Shown here: positions 58,009 through 64,000 of the stretch, piece by piece
Layout of the letters: every line of letters begins with the position of its first letter
Numbering within the stretch: position 1 is the first letter of the stretch
Assembly: GCA_903928495.1 (NCBI GenBank)
Contig: CAIYQZ010000044.1
Span: 1 to 64,000 of the forward strand
Length of the DNA: 64,000 bases
Source of the DNA: an uncultured bacterium
GTDB taxonomy: Bacteria > Pseudomonadota > Gammaproteobacteria > Burkholderiales > Burkholderiaceae_C
Direction: 5' to 3'
Notes under the pieces: model-generated
Databases searched by the model: none
What the model was told of the DNA's origin: nothing
Seen by the model: the letters and a program-made list of their open reading frames with translations, nothing else
Program-made: the position numbers and the translations under genes

Positions 58009-60681
58009 ATGGCAACACAACGAACGGGGCATGGCATGAAAGCACGCAGCAGCAAACGAGGGGCGGCACTTTGGCGATCAGACTGGGTCATTGGCCTGCT
58101 GATCGTGGTGACGTCGCTGGTGCTCCACCAATCAACCCAGTTGTTTGACCGGTTGGAGCGCCGGTTCTACGATTTCGCCAGCACGCAGTCAGATCGCCGT
58201 CCGTCGGACAAGGTCGTCGTACTGGCAATTGACGACCAAAGCATTCGCAACATCGGTCGCTGGCCGTGGTCCCGTGATGTTCATGCCCGAATGCAAGACC
58301 TGCTGGCGGCTGGCAAGGCCAAAACGGTGGTTCATACGACGTTCTTTTTTGAACCTCAGTCTGATGGGGGCTTGCAACTGGTTCGCCAAATGGAGCAGGC
58401 CTTGGAAGGTGCCCCGGAATCCGATCCGCTGGTTGCACGTCTGAAAACCCTGATCGGCACCTCAAAAGTCTCTCTGGACAAAGACGCGACCTTGGCCTCC
58501 AGCATGGGCGCCGCAGGGAATGTGTTGTTGCCTTTTGTGTTGGAGTCTGGTCTTGCATTGGGGCAACCGGACGCTGGCATGCCTGCAAGGTTGGTTGCGT
58601 TGGATGCCGGCCAACTGTCGATGTCATTTCGCCCTGCGGCATCAGTGCAGTACCCCTTGCCGTCACTTTCAAGTAAGGCAGCTGGCATGGGTTTTTTGAA
58701 CCAAATCAATGACGATGTTGACGGAGTGTTGCGCTTCAGTGCGCCGTTTTTTGATCACGGCGGGCGCCTGTTGCCCAGTCTCAGTCTCATCACTGCTGCG
58801 CATGCGTTGAATCTGGATGTGACTCAGATTGCCCAGGAAGGGAACGAGACCTTGGTCTTGGGCGGTATGCGCATTCCGATGGACGCACTACAAGGCCGCG
58901 TGCACCCACAGTTTTACCCTGATGGAGCGTCCCCTGCTTTTGTCGTCGACTCTTTCTATGACGTATACACCGGAAAGATACCGCCTGAGAAATACGCTGG
59001 CAAAGTTGTCCTCATCGGTGCAACTGCAGCCGGTGTCGGTGACCGGTTTATTACGCCCATCAATGCCGAAATGTCTCCAGCGGTGGTGATGGCGCATGAA
59101 ACATCCAGTCTTCTCAGCAATCACTTCTATGGCACCCCAGAGTGGGCGACATTGGCTCAAATCGCAGTCTTCATTGGCGTTGCCATTTTTCTCACTGCAG
59201 GATTGCCCCGGATGGCTGGTAGCCCTGCTGCATGGCTGACCGCAGGGGTGTGGGCCACGTTGCTGCTGTTTGAGTATGTGCTGTTGTCGCGGCAGCACAT
59301 CTTGGTCCCTCTGGTTTTTCCGGCTGCGGTTCTCGCCTTGGGATATCTGGGCATGACGACCAAGCGCTTCCTGGTGACTGAAGCGGGCAAGCTGAAATCA
59401 GACGAAGAATCGGCCGAAACCAACCGCATGATGGGCTTGGCTTTGCAGGGGCAGGGCCAGCTCGACATGGCTTTTGACCGCTTCCGCAGGGTCCCCTTGA
59501 GTGATGCGGTCATGGACAACCTGTTGAACCTGGCACTTGACTTTGAGCGCAAGCGGCAATTCAACAAGGCCGAAGCCGTTTACCAGCACATGGCCACGTT
59601 CGACAAAAACTACAAAGATCTGCAGGGCAAACTCAAGCGAGTCAAGGCTTTGTCTGACACCGTGATGCTGGGCGGCAGCAGCGCCAACCCCGCCTCGACA
59701 GTTGTGCTGGGCGAAGCGGGGATCGAAAAGCCCATGCTGGGCCGCTATCAGGTTGAGAAGGAACTGGGCAAGGGAGCCATGGGGGTGGTTTACCTGGGCA
59801 AAGACCCCAAGATTGGTCGCGTTGTGGCCATCAAGACCATGGCTTTGGCACGCGAGTTTGAAGGGGATGAATTGGAGGATGCGCGCCAACGGTTTTTTCG
59901 GGAGGCTGAAACAGCCGGCAGGTTGCAACATCAGCACATCGTGACCATTTTCGATGCTGGCGAAGACCACGAACTGGCCTACATCGCCATGGAGTTCCTC
60001 AAAGGCAAGGATTTGTCTGACCACACCCGTGTGGGGCAATTGCTGCCTGTGGCCCAAGTGGCCTCCATCGTGGCCCGGGTTGCAGATGCCTTGGACTACG
60101 CCCATCAGCTCAACGTGGTCCACCGGGACATCAAGCCCGCCAACGTGATGTACGAGGTACAAACCGACACCGTCAAGGTCACTGACTTCGGCATTGCCCG
60201 CGTGACCGACGCCAGCCGCACCCGTACTGGGATGGTGCTGGGCACACCCAGCTTCATGTCTCCAGAACAGATTGCGGGCAAGAAAGTCGATGGCCGGTCG
60301 GACCTGTATTCTCTGGGGGTCATGGCGTTCCAGATGCTTGCAGGTGTGTTGCCGTACCGCGCTGAATCCATGGCCGAGTTGATGTTCAAAATTGCCAACG
60401 AACCCGCCCCCGACCTGCGAACGCTGCGCCCGGACATTGCGCCTGATCTTGCGGCAGCAGTGGCCAAAGCCTTGGCCAAATCACTAGATGAGCGTTATTC
60501 CCGGGGGCGTGACATGGCTGAAGACTTTCGCCGCTGCGCGTCAGCGACCCCAGCCGCTTTTGCGGGGGGCGTGAACGGCGGCGACGTTTTTGATGAAACC
60601 CAGCCTCTTGACCGCGGCGGCTTCGAGAGCACTGAAGTGTTGCCCCAGTCGCGTCAGTCGAACCCAGAAAGGCCCGCATGA
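58009..60681 (+). CDS. CHASE2-domain transmembrane Ser/Thr protein kinase
   Basis: A protein of 890 residues: helix (about 28-45), extracytoplasmic CHASE2 sensor (to about 370), three helices (about 380-460), a TPR-like helical segment (about 470-545), and a Hanks-type kinase domain (from about 575) with Gly-rich KELGKGAMGVVYLG, VAIKTM, HRDIKPANVMYE, DFGIARV and SPEQIAG. TxxL motifs occur at Thr 551, 564, 864 and 875 around the kinase domain; these fit FHA docking sites. The start is ATG 58009 or 58036. It overlaps the phosphatase gene by 4 bases. Confidence 0.93.
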   Translation: MATQRTGHGMKARSSKRGAALWRSDWVIGLLIVVTSLVLHQSTQLFDRLERRFYDFASTQSDRRPSDKVVVLAIDDQSIRNIGRWPWSRDVHARMQDLLAAGKAKTVVHTTFFFEPQSDGGLQLVRQMEQALEGAPESDPLVARLKTLIGTSKVSLDKDATLASSMGAAGNVLLPFVLESGLALGQPDAGMPARLVALDAGQLSMSFRPAASVQYPLPSLSSKAAGMGFLNQINDDVDGVLRFSAPFFDHGGRLLPSLSLITAAHALNLDVTQIAQEGNETLVLGGMRIPMDALQGRVHPQFYPDGASPAFVVDSFYDVYTGKIPPEKYAGKVVLIGATAAGVGDRFITPINAEMSPAVVMAHETSSLLSNHFYGTPEWATLAQIAVFIGVAIFLTAGLPRMAGSPAAWLTAGVWATLLLFEYVLLSRQHILVPLVFPAAVLALGYLGMTTKRFLVTEAGKLKSDEESAETNRMMGLALQGQGQLDMAFDRFRRVPLSDAVMDNLLNLALDFERKRQFNKAEAVYQHMATFDKNYKDLQGKLKRVKALSDTVMLGGSSANPASTVVLGEAGIEKPMLGRYQVEKELGKGAMGVVYLGKDPKIGRVVAIKTMALAREFEGDELEDARQRFFREAETAGRLQHQHIVTIFDAGEDHELAYIAMEFLKGKDLSDHTRVGQLLPVAQVASIVARVADALDYAHQLNVVHRDIKPANVMYEVQTDTVKVTDFGIARVTDASRTRTGMVLGTPSFMSPEQIAGKKVDGRSDLYSLGVMAFQMLAGVLPYRAESMAELMFKIANEPAPDLRTLRPDIAPDLAAAVAKALAKSLDERYSRGRDMAEDFRRCASATPAAFAGGVNGGDVFDETQPLDRGGFESTEVLPQSRQSNPERPA

Positions 60682-61466
60682 ACTTCGAATACGCTGGCCT
60701 CACCGATCCAGGCTTGCTGAGAGAGAACAACGAGGACTCTGTGGCGTTCGAGTCGTCGCAAGGGGTTGCGGTCCTGGCCGATGGCATGGGGGGTTACAAC
60801 GCGGGTGAGATTGCCAGTGCCATGGCGGTCACGTTTGTGAAGGCTGAGTTGTCGCGCTGGCTGGAGGAGGCTGCATCGCAGTGCACGGTGAGTGACATCC
60901 GCCATGCGATGGAGGCGTGTGTGACGAACGCCAATCTTTCAATCTACAACGCGGCCAACGCAAACCCTCAGTTCAGCGGCATGGGCACCACCATTGTGGT
61001 GGGGGTGTTCGATTCTTCGAGGGTCATGCTGGCGCATGTGGGCGATTCACGGTGTTACCTGTGGCGCAATGCCGAGTTGACTCAACTGACCCGGGATCAT
61101 TCGCTGCTTCAGGAGCAGATCGAGGCTGGTTTGCTCACGCCCGAGCAGGCCAAAGTGGCCTCACACAAGAACTTGGTGACCCGCGCGTTGGGGGTCGAAG
61201 AGGGTGTGACTGTCGACATCATGGAGCACACGCCAATGCTTGGGGACGTTTACGTCATGTGCTCGGATGGATTGAGCGACATGGTGGATGACGAGGATTT
61301 GGCAAGGGTGTTGTCGGCAAAAAACAGTTTGCCTGAACAGGCACAAGCCTTGGTCAGGGCGGCCAATGAAGCAGGGGGCAGAGACAATATTTCCGTCATA
61401 CTGATCGGTGCGAAGGCAGAATCGGGTACTCAGGGATTTTTCTCACGGATTTTGCGAAGGGCTTGA
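60678..61466 (+). CDS. PP2C-family Ser/Thr protein phosphatase
   Basis: A protein of 262 residues with metal-binding motifs RENNEDS, VLADGMGGYNAGE, HVGDSRCYLW, MCSDGLSDMV and GGRDNISVI. It is soluble. It should reverse the action of the overlapping kinase gene (ATGA overlap). PstP/PrpC-like. It is followed by an FHA gene after 40 bases. Confidence 0.95.
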   Translation: MNFEYAGLTDPGLLRENNEDSVAFESSQGVAVLADGMGGYNAGEIASAMAVTFVKAELSRWLEEAASQCTVSDIRHAMEACVTNANLSIYNAANANPQFSGMGTTIVVGVFDSSRVMLAHVGDSRCYLWRNAELTQLTRDHSLLQEQIEAGLLTPEQAKVASHKNLVTRALGVEEGVTVDIMEHTPMLGDVYVMCSDGLSDMVDDEDLARVLSAKNSLPEQAQALVRAANEAGGRDNISVILIGAKAESGTQGFFSRILRRA

Positions 61467-61506
61467 CCCTTTTTGAGCACATGAAAAGAACAGAATGGAG
61501 TCGGCC

Positions 61507-62127
61507 ATGCCGAAAATGATCGTCTCGATCGACGGTGTCGTGATCAAAGAAGTGCAGTTGACGAAAGACCGCACCACCCTGGGTCGTCGTCCATACAACG
61601 ATGTGGTCATTGACAACTTGGCTGTGAGCGGTGAACACGCCGTGCTCCAGATGTCTGGGGCTGACGTTCACATTGAAGACCTCAACAGCACCAACGGCAC
61701 CTATATCAATGGCAAGGCCGTCAAAAAGCAGTTGCTCAAGCACAACGACACGGTCGAGATCGGCAAGCACAAAATCAAGTTTCTGAATGAGGCGCAAGGT
61801 GCTGGTTTTGAAAAGACCATGGTCATCCGCCCCTCTGCCGCACCTCAAGCTGACGCGCCGGTTGCAGGTGGCGCCGCCATCAAAGTGATTTCCGGCGCAG
61901 CAGCTGGCCGAGAGGTGGTGCTGGTCAAGGTAGTAACCACCATCGGAAAGCCTGGCGTGGCCGTTGCAGCCATCACGCGAAGACCGCATGGCTATGTGGT
62001 CGCGTTGGTTGAGGGCGTTGACAAGCCTACACTCAATGAAGTGCCGCTGGACACAGAGCCCCAAGTTCTCAAAAACGGTGATGTGCTGGAATTGGCCGGC
62101 ACCAAGATGCAGTTTGTGACCCTCTGA
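61507..62127 (+). CDS. FHA-domain phosphopeptide-binding protein
   Basis: A protein of 206 residues. N-terminal FHA domain with TTLGRRPYNDVVIDNLAVSG, SGEHAVLQM and NSTNGTYINGK. After the domain a linker has KTMVIRP, a TxxI motif at Thr 104. A second region (about 123-205, ITRRPHGYVVALVEG and VLKNGDVLELAGTKMQF) looks like another FHA-like beta domain lacking the conserved Arg/Ser. ATG 61507 has GGAG 6 bases upstream; 61495 is less likely. It probably links kinase output to partners, the next-gene cyclase included. Confidence 0.9.
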   Translation: MPKMIVSIDGVVIKEVQLTKDRTTLGRRPYNDVVIDNLAVSGEHAVLQMSGADVHIEDLNSTNGTYINGKAVKKQLLKHNDTVEIGKHKIKFLNEAQGAGFEKTMVIRPSAAPQADAPVAGGAAIKVISGAAAGREVVLVKVVTTIGKPGVAVAAITRRPHGYVVALVEGVDKPTLNEVPLDTEPQVLKNGDVLELAGTKMQFVTL

Positions 62128-62158
62128 GGCCCTGGCGCAGGCACCGGGCCTTCTGGTC

Positions 62159-64000
62159 ATGTTCTACAGGCATCTGCCGCGCGCGCTCGTAACTTTGCTG
62201 CCCTTGGCGGTGGTGCTACTGCACATTTTCGGTGTGGTCAGGCTGGGTTTGCTGGACAAGGTAGATCAGCTCATTTACGACGGCAGGCTGTTGGCCACAA
62301 TGCCTCGATCCCTCGATGACAGGATCGTCATCGTGGACATTGACGAAAAAAGCCTTGCGGAACAGGGGCGCTGGCCTTGGCAGCGCAGCAAACTCGCAGA
62401 TGTAACTGAAGAGCTTTTTGGTCGTCAACAGGCTGCAGTGGTCGGCTTCGACATTGTGTTTGCCGAACCTGACGACAGCTCAGGACTGTCGCAATTGCAA
62501 ATGCTGGCCAAGGGCCCCTTGAAGCACCTGCCAGAGTTTTCCGAGCAAGTGCAAAGCCTGACGCCCAGCTTGGACCACGACGCGCGGTTTGCTGCTGCGC
62601 TCAGGGGTCATCCGGCGGTGCTGGGTTATTACTTCACCAGTGACCGAGGGGGGCGCAAGGCAGGGCAACTGCCATCGCCCGCATTCGATGCGGCATTGCT
62701 CAAAGGTGCGCCAATCGCATTCACCACTTGGAGCGGTTACGGTGCCAACTTGCCCCAGTTGGCGGATGCTGCCGCTGCGTCGGGGTTTTTCAATGCGATC
62801 ACCGACAATGACGGCGTTGTCAGGTCGGTGCCCTTGTTGGCCCAACATGAAGGGCGACACTACGAGTCCCTGGCGCTTGCTGTTCTCAGGCAATTGCTCA
62901 AGAGCAGTTCGATCGAGCCGGGATTTCCTCCCACGCGATTTCTGCCCAAGGGGTACCAAGGGCTTGAGAGCGTGGTGATCAAACAGGGGGAGAACGCGCT
63001 GGCGATTCCTGTTGACCAGCGTGTCAGCAGCCTCGTGCCCTATCGCAACCTGGGGGGGCCTTCCGGCGGCGCATTCCGCTATGTATCGGCCACCGACCTG
63101 TTGTCCGGGCGCATTGCGTCTGCCAGTCTCAAAGACAAAATTGTGCTGGTGGGCACCACCGCACCCGGTTTGCTGGACTTGCGGGTGACTCCGGTGGGGC
63201 TTGCCTATCCCGGTGTGGAGGTGCATGCCAACTTGCTGTCGGCCTTTCTGGATGGCCGCATGTTGGTCAAGCCGGACTACAGCCTGGGCTATCAGTTGAC
63301 CATGGTGGTGGTCGTGGGTGTGCTGCTGGCCTTTGCGCTGCCTGTGCTCAGCGCACTTCGTGCCACTTTGCTCAGCGTAGTGATGCTGGTGTTATTGGGG
63401 GCGCTGGACTTTTGGCTGTACACAGCCCAGGGGCTGGTGTTGCCACTGGCGTCGTCACTGTTTGTGCTGCTGTCGGCATTTGCACTGAACATGAGTTATG
63501 GCTACTTCGTGGAGAGCCGCTCCAAGCGCGATCTTGCCAACCTCTTCGGCACTTACGTACCGCCCGAGTTGGTCAGCGAAATGCTCAAGGACCCTGACAG
63601 CTACACCATGCAAGCCGAGTCCCGCGAGCTGACGGTGATGTTTTGCGACATGCGGGGCTTCACCCAACTGTCGGAAAAAATGGAGCCCGCCCAATTGCAG
63701 GCCCTCCTCAACACGGTTTTCAGTCGGCTCACGCAGGTGGTACGGGCTCACCGGGGCACCATCGACAAATACATGGGTGATTGCATCATGGCCTTTTGGG
63801 GGGCTCCAGTGCACACCGACGCTCATGCGACCCTGGCCGTTCAGGCCGCGATCGCCATGGTAGATGCGTTGAATGAACTCAATCGCGAACACGCGGCCAA
63901 AGGTTGGCCGCAAGTGGGCGTGGGTGTCGGCCTCAACACCGGTGCCATGTTTGTCGGCGACATGGGCTCGGACATACGCCGCAGCTACACCGTCATGGGG
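62159..64000 (+). CDS. CHASE2-domain adenylate/guanylate cyclase, 3' end outside window
   Basis: The open frame runs from ATG 62159 to the window edge (614 codons). Helix (about 9-30), CHASE2 sensor (to about 370), three helices (about 378-450), then a class III cyclase domain: first metal Asp 497 (MFCDMRGFT), Lys 537 and second Asp 541 (DKYMGDCIMAFWGAP), VGVGLNTGAMFVGDMGS. The Lys supports ATP as substrate, but the paired purine-specificity residue is cut off. The overall plan mirrors the kinase at 58009, with the kinase domain replaced by a cyclase. It starts 31 bases after the FHA gene, so the four genes are likely one operon. Confidence 0.92.
   Translation, partial: MFYRHLPRALVTLLPLAVVLLHIFGVVRLGLLDKVDQLIYDGRLLATMPRSLDDRIVIVDIDEKSLAEQGRWPWQRSKLADVTEELFGRQQAAVVGFDIVFAEPDDSSGLSQLQMLAKGPLKHLPEFSEQVQSLTPSLDHDARFAAALRGHPAVLGYYFTSDRGGRKAGQLPSPAFDAALLKGAPIAFTTWSGYGANLPQLADAAAASGFFNAITDNDGVVRSVPLLAQHEGRHYESLALAVLRQLLKSSSIEPGFPPTRFLPKGYQGLESVVIKQGENALAIPVDQRVSSLVPYRNLGGPSGGAFRYVSATDLLSGRIASASLKDKIVLVGTTAPGLLDLRVTPVGLAYPGVEVHANLLSAFLDGRMLVKPDYSLGYQLTMVVVVGVLLAFALPVLSALRATLLSVVMLVLLGALDFWLYTAQGLVLPLASSLFVLLSAFALNMSYGYFVESRSKRDLANLFGTYVPPELVSEMLKDPDSYTMQAESRELTVMFCDMRGFTQLSEKMEPAQLQALLNTVFSRLTQVVRAHRGTIDKYMGDCIMAFWGAPVHTDAHATLAVQAAIAMVDALNELNREHAAKGWPQVGVGVGLNTGAMFVGDMGSDIRRSYTVMG

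Overview
The window reads as chromosomal DNA of a betaproteobacterium, order Burkholderiales and most likely family Comamonadaceae. The GC content is high and coding density is very high. The gene set (lptD-surA-rsmA, amgK and murU, a TctDE-type two-component pair, recA-recX, a short type-2 ArgC, sucCD) and the protein sequences look typical of that group. The assignment rests on recognition only; no search was run. No tRNA, rRNA, CRISPR array, transposase, integrase or phage gene was seen, and no gene-free stretch exceeds 300 bases.

Layout. 1-2714: two tandem chemoreceptor genes, the first cut by the window edge. 2715-6381: a Pat-type protein acetyltransferase and a histone-deacetylase-like amidohydrolase on the minus strand. 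6479-11912: a PAS-GGDEF-EAL protein, an M20 peptidase and a lipase-like hydrolase. 11938-15087: an MFS carrier, rsmE and amgK (minus). 15137-19798: lptD, surA and rsmA (outer-membrane biogenesis and ribosome maturation). 19777-20833: barstar and secreted barnase-like genes. 21018-23339: maeB. 23383-30742: a DUF2061 protein, then SPFH, DUF4178, DUF350, YecA-like, membrane aminopropyltransferase and Tat-lipoprotein FAD genes. 30802-36340: an unusual pyruvate kinase, a Ca/Na antiporter, DUF3047 and a phospholipase-D lipoprotein. 36375-41155: MOSC, old yellow enzyme, VOC, pepP, murU and speD (minus). 41226-44536: a Pro-Ala-rich lipoprotein, a broken gap gene and an S8 protease. 44481-49369: SPOR, birA and SET genes (minus) and topB (plus). 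49467-53868: a two-component pair, a MarR regulator, and recA-recX. 53934-57980: argC, sucC, sucD and terC. 58009-64000: a signalling cluster of CHASE2 Ser/Thr kinase, PP2C phosphatase, FHA protein and CHASE2 nucleotide cyclase, the last running off the window.

The feature that stands out is a dispersed AT-richer repeat of about 65 bp with around a dozen copies or remnants. Some copies sit between genes and supply the upstream gene's stop codon, or lie against the next start codon. Others lie in frame inside genes (murU, the FAD lipoprotein twice, the M20 peptidase, both chemoreceptor tails). Other points of interest are the acetylation writer/eraser pair, the kinase-phosphatase-FHA-cyclase cluster with TxxL/I motifs that could be FHA docking sites, the SPFH/DUF350/DUF4178/aminopropyltransferase locus, and the secreted RNase with its inhibitor.
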